A stretch of 52,739 nucleotides of DNA from Christensenellaceae bacterium (GCA_020025205.1 JAHHSO010000010.1:1-52739), one strand, 5' to 3'. Shown: positions 41,040 through 50,207, numbered from the stretch's first letter. Program-made: numbers and translations. Notes: generated by a model not told the origin, from the letters alone.

Positions 41040-42038
41040 TCAAATTTTCTTCGCCAGAATCACGTCTCTGTTGATCGCCTGTTCAACCCAGTGTTCCAGC
41101 TTTCCTGTTTCGGCAATCACAAATCCGGCCTGCTCGCAAAGCCTGATGAGATCTTGGCGTTTGGTGACATGCGTGTTAAAGCTCATCGCCAGCACGCCGC
41201 CCCGCTTGAGTACGTCAAACCAGCCGGGCAGTGCCGCCGCCAGCGTGCCGCCTATGGAATCCCTCTTGCCCGCCGTGCCCGTCTGCACGCCGTACGGGAT
41301 GTCCGTCACCATCAGATGAACGCTTTCGCGCTTCAAAAGTGCCGACGTGCTGCGCGTATCGCCACAAATTATACGCAGGGTGCGCGTGTCGCCATCCTTG
41401 AAATGCTCCGGCGTATCTGAGAGGACAAACTTTGTCTCCCTGCCGCCCAGCTTGCCGCGTACAGTCAGCGCGTTTTCCGTCTTCTTGTGCTTGATGCGGT
41501 GGAATTCCAGATAGCGCGTCATATAGGCGCAGGTTTCGCGCACATCGGCCTTGTCAATCTCGATGCCAACGCCGTGATAGCCCCGGCGAAGTGCCAGCAT
41601 CAGCGTCGTTCCGCGGCCTGCCATCGGGTCGCAGACAATGAGCTGACTGTCATGCACGGGCATAAATGCACTCTGTGCAAGCGCCATGGTGAGCATGGTG
41701 TCGGTAAACATCTCGTTGGTCTTGCCCTTGTACTTGAGCAGTGCTGGCAAATCTTCCTCCACATACTGCGGATGAAGGTTCTGCATCGGCAGAAGCTTGC
41801 CGTCCTCCATCTTGAACATCACATAGATGCTGGACATCTGGCTGAGCATGCGCAAATCGCGTTCGGTGAGTTTCTGTGCCTCGAACATCAAAAACATCGC
41901 GCCGCCCATTTCGCGGGGCTCAACCTCCGTTTCTCTGCCCAATGCCTTGAGCGTCATGGACAATTCTTCTTTCGCCAATTGAAGAAGCGACTGGCGATAA
42001 CGGATATTGGAATGCGGATACAAAAGAAAAGCGTACAT
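41040..42038 (-). CDS. TRM11-like SAM-dependent methyltransferase
   Basis: About 332 aa. The SAM-binding motif I is CDPMAGRGTTLMLALRRG, and the catalytic motif IV reads TDIPYGVQT, close to the TDPPYG of Trm11-type RNA (guanine-N2) methylases but with Ile in place of the first Pro. The N-terminal 130 residues do not show an obvious THUMP domain, so the RNA or DNA target is unclear. The ATG is chosen over a TTG one codon earlier; AAGGG lies ten bases upstream. It forms a two-gene unit with the GNAT gene. Confidence 0.8.
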   Translation of the reverse strand: MYAFLLYPHSNIRYRQSLLQLAKEELSMTLKALGRETEVEPREMGGAMFLMFEAQKLTERDLRMLSQMSSIYVMFKMEDGKLLPMQNLHPQYVEEDLPALLKYKGKTNEMFTDTMLTMALAQSAFMPVHDSQLIVCDPMAGRGTTLMLALRRGYHGVGIEIDKADVRETCAYMTRYLEFHRIKHKKTENALTVRGKLGGRETKFVLSDTPEHFKDGDTRTLRIICGDTRSTSALLKRESVHLMVTDIPYGVQTGTAGKRDSIGGTLAAALPGWFDVLKRGGVLAMSFNTHVTKRQDLIRLCEQAGFVIAETGKLEHWVEQAINRDVILAKKI

Positions 42039-42111
42039 CAATGGTCATCCCTTCGGATTGATAAACGATCAGGCAGCACGTAGTGTGCCTTCAAACCGTT
42101 TTTTAATTTAA

Positions 42112-42140
42112 ATTGTAGCATAGAAAATCAATTTGCGCAA
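42112..42140 (-). promoter_or_regulatory. Promoter of the methyltransferase-GNAT unit
   Basis: TTGCGC, 17 bases, TACAAT on the minus strand. Confidence 0.65.
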
Positions 42141-42153
42141 TTTCTATAAAAAC

Positions 42154-42185
42154 AAAAAGCCCCATCTTTCGATGGGACTATTTTT
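42154..42185. terminator. Terminator after rpsU
   Basis: CCCATC and GATGGG with a TTTC loop, extended by an outer G-C pair, are flanked by AAAAA and TTTTT. It ends rpsU on the minus strand. Confidence 0.85.
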
Positions 42186-42190
42186 GCGAA

Positions 42191-42364
42191 TCAGTACTTG
42201 CGCTTGCGGGCCGCTTCGGCCTTCTTCTTGCGCTTCACGCTGGGCTTCTCGTAATGTTCTCTTTTACGAACCTCAGCAATAACGCCGGAACGCGCGCACT
42301 GCCTCTTGAATCTCCTCAGAGCACTTTCCAGGGATTCATTCTCACGAACACGGATCTCAGACAT
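42191..42364 (-). CDS. rpsU: Ribosomal protein S21
   Basis: A 57-aa very basic small-subunit protein, beginning MSEIRVRENESLESALRRFK and ending in a Lys/Arg-rich tail (KRKKKAEAARKRKY). GGGGAGGG precedes the ATG. It has its own promoter and a leader with a hairpin, and a terminator follows, so it is transcribed alone despite lying next to the HIT and mtaB genes as in many Firmicutes. Confidence 0.96.
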   Translation of the reverse strand: MSEIRVRENESLESALRRFKRQCARSGVIAEVRKREHYEKPSVKRKKKAEAARKRKY

Positions 42365-42398
42365 CTAGTATCCCTCCCCTCGGCTCAAGCTTCGACGA

Positions 42399-42426
42399 TC
42401 CATTGCGTCTTTTAGCCGCCAATGGA
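42399..42426 (-). promoter_or_regulatory. Hairpin in the rpsU leader
   Basis: On the minus strand TCCATTGGCG and CGCAATGGA form a nine-base stem with one bulged G and a nine-base loop, between the start of transcription and the ribosome site. Confidence 0.45.
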
Positions 42427-42440
42427 ATACCGTACAGCTA

Positions 42441-42469
42441 ATTATAGCGCAACAAACTCTATTCGTCAA
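42441..42469 (-). promoter_or_regulatory. Sigma-A promoter of rpsU
   Basis: TTGACG, 17 bases, perfect TATAAT on the minus strand, giving a leader of about 70 bases. Confidence 0.88.
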
Positions 42470-42524
42470 CTGGATTTTGGAATTTTGCCAAAACATTTTT
42501 TATAAAATTCTATTTTCAGACATT

Positions 42525-42866
42525 TTACGCCATTTCGCTGCTCAGTTTTCTGCCGCCAAGGACGTGCAGGTGCAAATGCTTGACCGTCTGATCCGCATCT
42601 TCTCCGCAATTGGAAACAATGCGGAATCCGCCTTCAACCAAACCTTCTTTTTCTGCAACCAACGCCGCCGCGCGCATCAGGTGAGCCAGCAGCTCATCAC
42701 TCTCGTCTTTTGCATCATACCAACCGCTGATATGCTTCTTGGGAATCACCAGTACATGCACCGGTGCCTGAGGGGCAATGTCGCGGAACGCCAGAACTTT
42801 ATCATCTTCATAAACCTTTGTGCTTGGAATTTCTCCAGATACAATTTTACAAAACAGGCAATCCAT
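42525..42866 (-). CDS. HIT family protein (HinT-like nucleotide hydrolase)
   Basis: A 113-aa histidine triad protein, probably hydrolysing adenosine phosphoramidates. The triad HLHLHVLGG is intact, and the N-terminus DCLFCKIVSGEIPS with PVHVLVIPKKH is typical of the HinT branch. AAGGAGG precedes the ATG. It follows mtaB by 23 bases. Confidence 0.94.
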   Translation of the reverse strand: MDCLFCKIVSGEIPSTKVYEDDKVLAFRDIAPQAPVHVLVIPKKHISGWYDAKDESDELLAHLMRAAALVAEKEGLVEGGFRIVSNCGEDADQTVKHLHLHVLGGRKLSSEMA

Positions 42867-42889
42867 CGCTTTTTCCTCCTTCTATCTTA

Positions 42890-44191
42890 TTATAAACGGA
42901 TCTCTCCACGGAGTTCGCCGTTTTCTGCTCCCGTGATGACAACGCGCACAATGCTGCCCGGCTGCCCATTGGGCACCTGTACACGCATGTAGCCGCCGTC
43001 ATAGCCGACGCCCTCGCCGGCGTCATTCAGCTCTTCAATAAGCACTTCCTCTTCCTTGCCAATTCTCGCTTCCAGCGCCGTTTTTTCCAGTTCATGCCCC
43101 AGTGCAATCAAATCTCGCGCTCGCTCTTCACGGATATGACGCGGAACACTGCCTTCCATCAACGCCGCTTTCGTCCCTTCGCGCTCAGAATACGGGAATA
43201 CGTGCATTCTGGCAAATCCTGCCCGTGTACAGGTATCCTTCGTCTGCGCAAATTCTTCTTCCGTTTCTCCAGGGAACCCTGTCATGACATCGGTGGTCAG
43301 TGCGCAGTCGTCAAATGCCTCACGCAGAAGCGCACAGGCTTTGAGATATTCTCCGCTGGTATAGCGCCTGTGCATACGGGCAAGCACTGTGTCGCTGCCG
43401 CTTTGCAGCGCCAGATGGAACTGATGACACACCTTGGGCAGAGCCTGAATTCCTTCCACAAACGCCTCTGTCACGATCACCGGCTCTAAAGAGCCCAGAC
43501 GAATGCGCTCCACGCCTTCAATATCATGTACTGCGCGGATGGCATCCAGCAGCGTTGTGCCATTCTTGAGTTCCCTGCCATAGCTGGTCAGGTGAATGCC
43601 TGTGAGCACCACTTCTTTAAACCCAACTTCCACAAGGCTCTGCGCTTCTTCAATGATCTCATCTATCGGACGGGATCGAATCGGACCGCGTACAGATGGA
43701 ATGATGCAGTATGTGCACCACCTGTCGCAGCCTTCCTGAATCTTCATCGTCGCACGCGTATGTCCTTCATTGGCATGAACCATCAGATGTTCAAACGGTG
43801 CCTGGCGAAGTGTCTCCACCTTGATGAGCGTGCAGTCTTTGCGTATGGCTTCCTCCAGCAGCTCCACCACTTCAGCGCGCCTCTGTGTGCCCAGCACAAG
43901 GCGCACGCCTGGCATTGTCAGTTCATCTGCCGCACGCTGTGCCAGACAGCCCGTCACGACAATATGTGCGTCTGGATTGAGCCTGTGACAGCGCCGGATT
44001 GTCTGCATGCTCTTCTTATCACCCGTCCCCGTCACCGTGCAGGTGTTGACCACATATACGTCGGCCTTCTCGTTAAACTCCACGGTTTCGTAGCCTGCCT
44101 GTTCAAAGCGCTCGCGCATGGCCTGTGTGTCATACTGATTTACCTTGCAGCCCAACGTATGAAAAGCTGCTTTCATTTTATCTTTAACCAA
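42890..44191 (-). CDS. mtaB: tRNA t6A37 methylthiotransferase MtaB
   Basis: A radical SAM enzyme that converts N6-threonylcarbamoyladenosine-37 of tRNA to its 2-methylthio form; 433 aa. The N-terminal MTTase domain has three cysteines (Cys15 in LGCKVNQYD, Cys51, Cys82) for the second cluster. The radical SAM cluster is CDRWCTYC (Cys155, Cys159, Cys162), and a TRAM domain closes the chain. LGCKVNQ distinguishes MtaB from MiaB. A TTG start is likely, since AAGGAG is ten bases upstream; the ATG five codons later would be 25 bases away. Confidence 0.94.
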   Translation of the reverse strand: MVKDKMKAAFHTLGCKVNQYDTQAMRERFEQAGYETVEFNEKADVYVVNTCTVTGTGDKKSMQTIRRCHRLNPDAHIVVTGCLAQRAADELTMPGVRLVLGTQRRAEVVELLEEAIRKDCTLIKVETLRQAPFEHLMVHANEGHTRATMKIQEGCDRWCTYCIIPSVRGPIRSRPIDEIIEEAQSLVEVGFKEVVLTGIHLTSYGRELKNGTTLLDAIRAVHDIEGVERIRLGSLEPVIVTEAFVEGIQALPKVCHQFHLALQSGSDTVLARMHRRYTSGEYLKACALLREAFDDCALTTDVMTGFPGETEEEFAQTKDTCTRAGFARMHVFPYSEREGTKAALMEGSVPRHIREERARDLIALGHELEKTALEARIGKEEEVLIEELNDAGEGVGYDGGYMRVQVPNGQPGSIVRVVITGAENGELRGEIRL

Positions 44192-44227
44192 GTTGTTTAT
44201 TCTCCTTACTGTCCCGCTCGCCGGAAC

Positions 44228-45112
44228 TCAAATGTCTTCCGCTTCAAGCGGCACAATTTCCTTCATCACTCCGCTGGACAGCACATAGAACCGGCCACGC
44301 AGATTGCGGCAGAATTCCTCTGGTTCCTCATTCTGATAGCCGCTCACAAAACTGCTGCGTTCAAAAACCAACGAATAGATAAATACATCCATGCGGTCAC
44401 CCGTTCCGGCATCACGCCTTTGCGTGTAAGCCGACACAAGCACTCGCTCTGCCTGCTCCACAAGTGCCAGCGCATTGGCTGCCACATACATGCCCAGACC
44501 GAATACACACTTGCGGTAGTCTCTTTTCTGCTCTTTCTGCGTCTTGTCCTTGATCTTGACTTCTCCGCTCTTAAGCATCATCAGCTTGCGAGACGGCAGA
44601 TTCTCAATTTCCGGCAGATCCAAATCAATCATCAGCGCACGTTTTTCGGGCACAGCCTTTATATCCAAAGCAAATTCAACCGGTGCTTCCGCTTCACCAA
44701 GCCATTCTTCCAGCGCTGCTTCCGCCTCTTGTGCATCCATAGGTGCTCTGCCTGTGCGGGGAGAAACATCCGGCGCAAGGCTCGCAATCTCCACAAAGCC
44801 TTGTTCTTGCATGACTTCAAGCTGTTCTTCCTCGTTCACTCCAAAGACACTCTTTGCGTTTCTCTCCCGTTTTTCAGGTTTTCCGTCTGCTTCTTCATTG
44901 TTTCCGAAAAAGCCGCCAAGTTTATCTTTAAGCAGGGTATCCACGCGCACGCGATCATAGATGCCTGTTTTCGGAATGCTCCAGTTGACAAACATGCCTT
45001 TTTGTCCGACATTAAAGGACAGTCCTTTTTGTCCCACAGTCAAACTGGGACCAGACTTTGACAGATTGATTTTCACGCCTTTGCAAACGCATATGCTCTT
45101 GCGAAAACGCAT
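44228..45112 (-). CDS. DUF4236 domain protein
   Basis: A 294-aa protein. The first 55 residues are the DUF4236 domain (MRFRKSICV, then NLSKSGPSLTVGQKG, then SIPKTGIYDR), a small all-beta domain of unknown function. The rest is not recognised: an acidic middle and a C-terminal region of about 110 residues with the segments KCVFGLGMYVAANALALVEQAERVLVSA (two pieces) and GRFYVLSSGVMKEIVPLEAEDI. No signal peptide is seen. It has its own promoter and sits between rsmE and mtaB, genes normally adjacent, so it looks inserted into a conserved order. Confidence 0.75.
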   Translation of the reverse strand: MRFRKSICVCKGVKINLSKSGPSLTVGQKGLSFNVGQKGMFVNWSIPKTGIYDRVRVDTLLKDKLGGFFGNNEEADGKPEKRERNAKSVFGVNEEEQLEVMQEQGFVEIASLAPDVSPRTGRAPMDAQEAEAALEEWLGEAEAPVEFALDIKAVPEKRALMIDLDLPEIENLPSRKLMMLKSGEVKIKDKTQKEQKRDYRKCVFGLGMYVAANALALVEQAERVLVSAYTQRRDAGTGDRMDVFIYSLVFERSSFVSGYQNEEPEEFCRNLRGRFYVLSSGVMKEIVPLEAEDI

Positions 45113-45148
45113 GTTTCCACCTTCTCAACCGAAATAATATACGTTTAT

Positions 45149-45177
45149 ATTATAGAATACGCCGGAGCATCTTGCAA
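45149..45177 (-). promoter_or_regulatory. Sigma-A promoter of DUF4236-mtaB-HIT
   Basis: TTGCAA, 17 bases, perfect TATAAT on the minus strand, about 35 bases before the DUF4236 gene. Confidence 0.85.
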
Positions 45178-45220
45178 GTCTTCGTTTTTATCCAGTCTCA
45201 AAAGCAGAATCCTTAAAATC

Positions 45221-45265
45221 AAAAAGCAGGGTTGTCAAGCCCTTTCAGCCTGACACCCCTGCATT
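45221..45265 (-). terminator. Terminator after rsmE, end of the heat-shock operon
   Basis: On the minus strand GCAGGGGTGTCA and TGACAACCCTGC pair (one mismatch) and extend inward by two more pairs; TTTTTGATTTT follows. Confidence 0.9.
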
Positions 45266-46009
45266 TTAACCCATTTCTCCCCGAATCGCCATGACGATGG
45301 CCTGCGATGCAAGCGCCGCCGTTTCGGTTCGCAGTATCCTTGCGCCCAGCGTCACCAGCTTTGCGCCCGCCTGTTCGCTCAGCCACTGTGCTTCTTCCTG
45401 TGCAATTCCACCTTCCGGGCCAATGAGAATGCCGACTTTTAATTCCTTCTTGTCCGCAAAAGGAGCCAGGCAATCCGCAATGCTGCCGTCACGAGCATCT
45501 TCCCATGGCACAATCAGAAGGTCAAGCGCTGCAAACTCTTCTGCCATAGCAGAAAGCTTTCTGGGCAAACGCACTTCCGGCACGCTGACGCGTGCGCACT
45601 GCTTGACAGCCTCGCGAGCAATTTTTTGCCAGCGCTCCGTCTTTTTTGCAGCATCCTTACCGTCCAGCCTGACAACGCTGCGCATCATGGCAACCGGCGC
45701 AATGACCGCCGCTCCGAGTTCCGTGCTTTTCTGCACAATCCACTCCATTTTGTCCGCTTTGGGAAGCCCCTGATAGAGCGTCACCTGTGTTCCGGCCTCC
45801 GTATCTGCCAGCCGCTCAACGATCTGCATACACACTTCGCCATCTTCTGTGCTTTCAATGCGTGCCAGATATCGTGACGGCGCACAGACCAGCTCCACGA
45901 TGCTGCCGACTTCCAGGCGCAAAACGCGCAGTGCGTGTTTGGCGTCTTCTTCATTCAGATACGCTGTGCCGTCCGTGATGCCGCGTTCATCCGCAAAAAA
46001 ACGATGCAT
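45266..46009 (-). CDS. rsmE: 16S rRNA m3U1498 methyltransferase RsmE
   Basis: A SPOUT-class methyltransferase of 247 aa modifying U1498 of 16S rRNA. The knot signatures IGPEGGIAQEEAQWL and LGARILRTETAAL are intact, and an N-terminal PUA-like domain starts MHRFFADE. GAGGG precedes the ATG. It follows prmA by 43 bases in the conserved dnaJ-prmA-rsmE order and is the last gene before a terminator. Confidence 0.95.
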   Translation of the reverse strand: MHRFFADERGITDGTAYLNEEDAKHALRVLRLEVGSIVELVCAPSRYLARIESTEDGEVCMQIVERLADTEAGTQVTLYQGLPKADKMEWIVQKSTELGAAVIAPVAMMRSVVRLDGKDAAKKTERWQKIAREAVKQCARVSVPEVRLPRKLSAMAEEFAALDLLIVPWEDARDGSIADCLAPFADKKELKVGILIGPEGGIAQEEAQWLSEQAGAKLVTLGARILRTETAALASQAIVMAIRGEMG

Positions 46010-46052
46010 ATTCCCTCACCGATGCGTTTTCGCATCCATTTCGTCGGTGTTC

Positions 46053-46994
46053 TTACAGCTTGGCCGCCAGGCAGACCCATTCGCCCTTCGCCAGCCTGTT
46101 GCAAACCTTGTATCCGGCCGCCGCCAGAGCGTTTTGAACATCCTCTTCGCGTTCTCTGATGATGCCGGAGCAGATAAACACGCCGCCGGGAAGCAGATGC
46201 TTCTTTGTCGGTCCGCACAGGAAGCAGATCACGTCAGCAATGATGTTGGCTACGATGACATCGGCCTTTTCTTCACGGTGCTCCAGAAGATCGCCGTGAA
46301 CAACGCGCACCACATCAGACAGTCCGTTCTTCTCCGTGTTTTCAGCCGCAACCTTAACTGCCAGCTCGTCCAAATCAATGGCCAACACATCGTCTGCGCC
46401 GAGCTTTGCCGCCGCCAGCCCCAGAATACCGCTGCCGCATCCCACATCGATAGCGCGACAGCCGGGTGTCACATACTTTTCCAGCTGCTCCATGCACATG
46501 AACGTCGTCTCATGTGTGCCGGTGCCAAAGGCCATTCCCGGATCAAGCTCCAGAACGAGGTCCCCTTCCTGCTTCTCATATGCTTCCCAGCTGGGCTTGA
46601 TGACCAGATGCTCTCCCGCGCGGAAAGGTTTGTAATACTTCTTCCAGTTTTCTGCCCAATCCTCTTCTCGAACACCCTGTGTCTGTATCTCAAGGCTGCC
46701 CATATCAAATCCCATGTCCATTTTGCCGATCTCCGCCAGCTTTTCGCGAACAAGGTGCAGTGTCTCTGCTGCGCTGGCATCGCTCTTGAAATACGCTTTC
46801 ACCAGCACATCTTCGCTCATGTGTTTGAGTACATCTTCATCAATCATGTCCCACATGCCGTCCGACTTCTTGCTGGACATCACGTCGTATCGATCCTCAA
46901 TCGCCGTTCCGACCGCGCCTGCATTCATCAGCACTTCGCTGACAATGTCTGCACCCATGGTTGTTGTGTGCACAATGGCTTCCATCCAATCCAT
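46053..46994 (-). CDS. prmA: Ribosomal protein L11 methyltransferase PrmA
   Basis: About 313 aa. The SAM site DVGCGSGILGLAAAKLGA and the catalytic-region NIIADVI follow an N-terminal L11-recognition domain starting MDWMEAIVHTT. The GTGTHETT block before the SAM site is typical. The ATG at 46994 has GAGGA six bases upstream; the frame open farther upstream lacks a ribosome site. Confidence 0.95.
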   Translation of the reverse strand: MDWMEAIVHTTTMGADIVSEVLMNAGAVGTAIEDRYDVMSSKKSDGMWDMIDEDVLKHMSEDVLVKAYFKSDASAAETLHLVREKLAEIGKMDMGFDMGSLEIQTQGVREEDWAENWKKYYKPFRAGEHLVIKPSWEAYEKQEGDLVLELDPGMAFGTGTHETTFMCMEQLEKYVTPGCRAIDVGCGSGILGLAAAKLGADDVLAIDLDELAVKVAAENTEKNGLSDVVRVVHGDLLEHREEKADVIVANIIADVICFLCGPTKKHLLPGGVFICSGIIREREEDVQNALAAAGYKVCNRLAKGEWVCLAAKL

Positions 46995-47143
46995 TCTGAT
47001 TCCTCTTTTCCGGGGGCTTCCCCTGTTTCTGAGTATTTCATAATAAACGCAGAAAAGCGAGGCCATGGAAAATCCACGTCCCGCCCTCTACGACCCGGCC
47101 ATTTCAGACGCGGCACAGGCCCATCACGCAGGATCATCCCGCG

Positions 47144-48316
47144 TTATTTTTTGTTATTCTCAAACTTTTCTTTGAACCGCTCGGCGTTTTCACGAATGTA
47201 GCTGCGCATCTGATCGCCAAAGCTCTTGCGGCGCTCATACTCACGGCCATTCAAAGAATCCTCGAAATCACGAAGCAGTTCTTTCTGCTTTTCGCCCAGA
47301 TGCTTAGGCACTTCAACATGAACCGTGAAGAACAAGTCGCCGCGCCCGCTTCCGCGCAGCTGCTGGACACCCTGATTGCGAATTCGGAAGGATGTTCCCT
47401 CCTGAGTGCCCGCCGGAATGTTATACTTCGTTGTCCCTTCCAGTGTCGGCACGTCAATTTCTCCGCCCAGTGCAGCCTGTGTGAAAGAAATCGGTACATC
47501 ACAATACAGATCGTAACGGTCGCGTTTGAAAATCTTGTGCGGTCTGACGGTGCAGGTAATGTACAGATCGCCAGACGGTCCGCCGTTGCGGCCCGGTTCG
47601 CCCTCGCCCGGGATCGTTTTGAAGTTCTGCCCGTCATCCACGCCTGCCGGAACGTTGAGCGTCACGGTGCGCGTCACGCGGGTAAATCCGCTGCCGGAAC
47701 ACTTGGTACATCGATCCTTGATTGTCTTTCCCTTGCCGCCGCATGTGGGGCAGGTGCGCATGGTCTGTACCTGTCCAAACGGGGAATTCATGGTCACACG
47801 CTGCTGTCCGCTTCCATGGCAGGTCGGACAGGTTTGCGGCTGAGTTCCCGGCTTCGCACCCGTTCCCTTGCACTCATCACAGACAGCGCTGCGTTGGAAT
47901 TTGAATTCCTTGCGGCATCCGAAAGCCGCCTCTTCAAACGTCAGCGTCAGATTGTACTGAAGATCGCTGCCGCGCTGAGGTGCATTCTGACGCTGCTGGC
48001 TGCTGCGTCCGCCAAAGCCGCCTGTGAACATGTCAAATATATCTTCAAACCCACCGAAACCGCCGAAGCCGCTTGAGCCGCCTCCCATCTGCGGATCGTT
48101 GAATCCAAACTGATCATAGCGTGCGCGCTTCTGCGGGTCAGACAGAACCTCGTAAGCCTCATTGACCTCTTTAAAACGGGCCTCTGCTTCCTTGTCATCA
48201 GGATGCAGATCCGGGTGGCTTGCTTTCGCCGCCTTGCGGTATGCCTTTTTGATTTCATCATCCGAAGCGCCCTTGGCTACGCCAAGCACCTCGTAGTAGT
48301 CTCTTTTATCTGCCAC
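47144..48316 (-). CDS. dnaJ: Chaperone DnaJ
   Basis: The J-protein partner of DnaK, about 390 aa. The J domain has its HPD motif (ASHPDLHPDD), a Gly/Phe-rich segment follows, then four CxxCxGxG zinc repeats (from CDECKGTG to CTKCSGSG) and the C-terminal substrate domains. Translation probably starts at the GTG giving MADKRDYYEVLGV, with GGAAGG nine bases upstream; another GTG lies three codons earlier. Confidence 0.96.
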   Translation of the reverse strand: MADKRDYYEVLGVAKGASDDEIKKAYRKAAKASHPDLHPDDKEAEARFKEVNEAYEVLSDPQKRARYDQFGFNDPQMGGGSSGFGGFGGFEDIFDMFTGGFGGRSSQQRQNAPQRGSDLQYNLTLTFEEAAFGCRKEFKFQRSAVCDECKGTGAKPGTQPQTCPTCHGSGQQRVTMNSPFGQVQTMRTCPTCGGKGKTIKDRCTKCSGSGFTRVTRTVTLNVPAGVDDGQNFKTIPGEGEPGRNGGPSGDLYITCTVRPHKIFKRDRYDLYCDVPISFTQAALGGEIDVPTLEGTTKYNIPAGTQEGTSFRIRNQGVQQLRGSGRGDLFFTVHVEVPKHLGEKQKELLRDFEDSLNGREYERRKSFGDQMRSYIRENAERFKEKFENNKK

Positions 48317-48389
48317 AGCAGTCACCCTTCCTCATAACCGCGCGATGCCGCCGCCACAAAGTGACGGCGGCCATGCGGCATATCTTATT

Positions 48390-50207
48390 TTAGTGAACGT
48401 CGTAGTCTGCATCAGACGCGCCGTCCGCGTTGGGATCGACGTTCTGCGCCTGCTGTGCAGCGTTCGGGTCCTGAGCCTGCTGCTGATAAATCTTGCCAAA
48501 CACAGCGTAAACCTTCTGGGTGAAAGCTTCCATCGCCGTCTTGATCTGCTCAACGTCGTTGGTCTCGCGAACCTTCTTAAACTCAGCCAGCTCGTTCTCA
48601 ACGGTCGCCTTGTCCTCTGCGGAGAGCTTGTCGCCCAGTTCCTTGATCTGCTTATCCACTTCGAAGATCATGGAGTCCGCATGGTTGAGGGTTTCAACCT
48701 CTTCCTTGCGCTTCTTGTCCTCTGCTGCATACTGCTCGGCTTCCTTCACGCGCTTCTCAATCTCGTCCTCAGACAGGTTCGTGCTGGAGGTGATGGTGAC
48801 CTTCTGCTCGTTGCCGGTGCCAAGATCCTTAGCAGATACATTCACAATGCCGTTTCGGTCAATGTTGAATGTAACCTCAATCTGCGGCACGCCACGCGGA
48901 GCCGGAGCAATGCCGGTCAGCTGGAAACGTCCCAGCGTCTTGTTTCCCGCAGCCATTTCACGCTCGCCCTGAAGAACATGCACTTCAACGGAGGTCTGGC
49001 CGTCCGCAGCGGTGGAGAAAATCTGGCTCTTCGTGCAAGGAATGGTGGTGTTGCGGTCAATCAGGCGGGTGAAGACGCCGCCCATTGTTTCAATGCCGAG
49101 GGACAGCGGCGTGACATCCAGAAGCAGAACGTCCTTGACTTCGCCGCCCAGAACGCCGCCCTGAATTGCGGCGCCAACAGCCACGCACTCATCCGGGTTG
49201 ATGTTGCGGTACGGCTCCTTGCCGGTCATCTTGCGGACAGCTTCCTGAACAGCAGGAATACGTGTGGAGCCGCCGACCAGAATCACGCGGTCAACTTCGT
49301 TTGCCGTCACACCGGCATCGCGCAGCGCATTCTGAATCGGAGCAACGGTCGCATCCACCAGATCGCGGGTCAGCTCATCAAACTTGGCGCGCGTCAGGGT
49401 GATGTCCAGATGCTTCGGGCCAGTAGCATCCGCTGTGATGAACGGAAGATTGATGTTGGTGCTCATCACACCGGACAGCTCGATCTTGGCCTTCTCAGCG
49501 GCTTCCTTCAGACGCTGGAGCGCCATGCGGTCAGCCTTCAGGTCAATGTTATTCTCCTTCTTGAATTCAGAAGCGAGGTAATCAATGATGCGCTGGTCGA
49601 AGTCATCGCCGCCCAGCTTGGTGTTGCCGTTGGTAGCCAGCACTTCAAAAACGCCATCGCCGATCTCCAGAAGAGACACGTCAAACGTGCCGCCGCCCAG
49701 ATCGTAAACGAGAATTTTGTGAGAGTCTTCCTTGTCCAGGCCGTAAGCCAGAGAAGCCGCGGTCGGCTCGTTGATAATACGAAGGACTTCCAGACCCGCA
49801 ATGCGGCCGGCATCCTTGGTAGCCTGACGCTGGCTGTCAGAGAAGTACGCCGGAACCGTAATAACCGCCTGAGTAACTGTCTCGCCCAGATATGCTTCCG
49901 CATCGGACTTGAGCTTCATCAGAATCATGGCGCTGATATCCTGCGGCGTGTAATCCTTGCCATCAATCGGAATGCGGCGGTCAGAGCCCATGTCGCGCTT
50001 GACGGAAATAATGGTGCGATCCGGGTTGGTAACAGCCTGACGCTTTGCCACCTGGCCAACCAGACGCTCTCCAGTCTTGGTGAATGCAACAACGGACGGC
50101 GTGGTGCGCGCGCCTTCTGCGTTAGGAATGACGACCGGCTCGCCGCCTTCCATAACGGCAACACAGCTGTTCGTAGTACCAAGGTCAATACCGATAATCT
50201 TGCCCAT
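48390..50207 (-). CDS. dnaK: Chaperone DnaK (Hsp70)
   Basis: About 605 aa. The ATPase domain begins MGKIIGIDLGTTNSC, the phosphate-2 motif is DLGGGTFDVS, and the linker DVLLLDVTPLSLGIET leads to the substrate-binding domain. It lacks the roughly 24-residue insertion of Gram-negative DnaK, as expected for a Firmicute. The tail is rich in Gln/Asn/Ala. AGGAGG lies about nine bases before the ATG. Confidence 0.97.
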   Translation of the reverse strand: MGKIIGIDLGTTNSCVAVMEGGEPVVIPNAEGARTTPSVVAFTKTGERLVGQVAKRQAVTNPDRTIISVKRDMGSDRRIPIDGKDYTPQDISAMILMKLKSDAEAYLGETVTQAVITVPAYFSDSQRQATKDAGRIAGLEVLRIINEPTAASLAYGLDKEDSHKILVYDLGGGTFDVSLLEIGDGVFEVLATNGNTKLGGDDFDQRIIDYLASEFKKENNIDLKADRMALQRLKEAAEKAKIELSGVMSTNINLPFITADATGPKHLDITLTRAKFDELTRDLVDATVAPIQNALRDAGVTANEVDRVILVGGSTRIPAVQEAVRKMTGKEPYRNINPDECVAVGAAIQGGVLGGEVKDVLLLDVTPLSLGIETMGGVFTRLIDRNTTIPCTKSQIFSTAADGQTSVEVHVLQGEREMAAGNKTLGRFQLTGIAPAPRGVPQIEVTFNIDRNGIVNVSAKDLGTGNEQKVTITSSTNLSEDEIEKRVKEAEQYAAEDKKRKEEVETLNHADSMIFEVDKQIKELGDKLSAEDKATVENELAEFKKVRETNDVEQIKTAMEAFTQKVYAVFGKIYQQQAQDPNAAQQAQNVDPNADGASDADYDVH

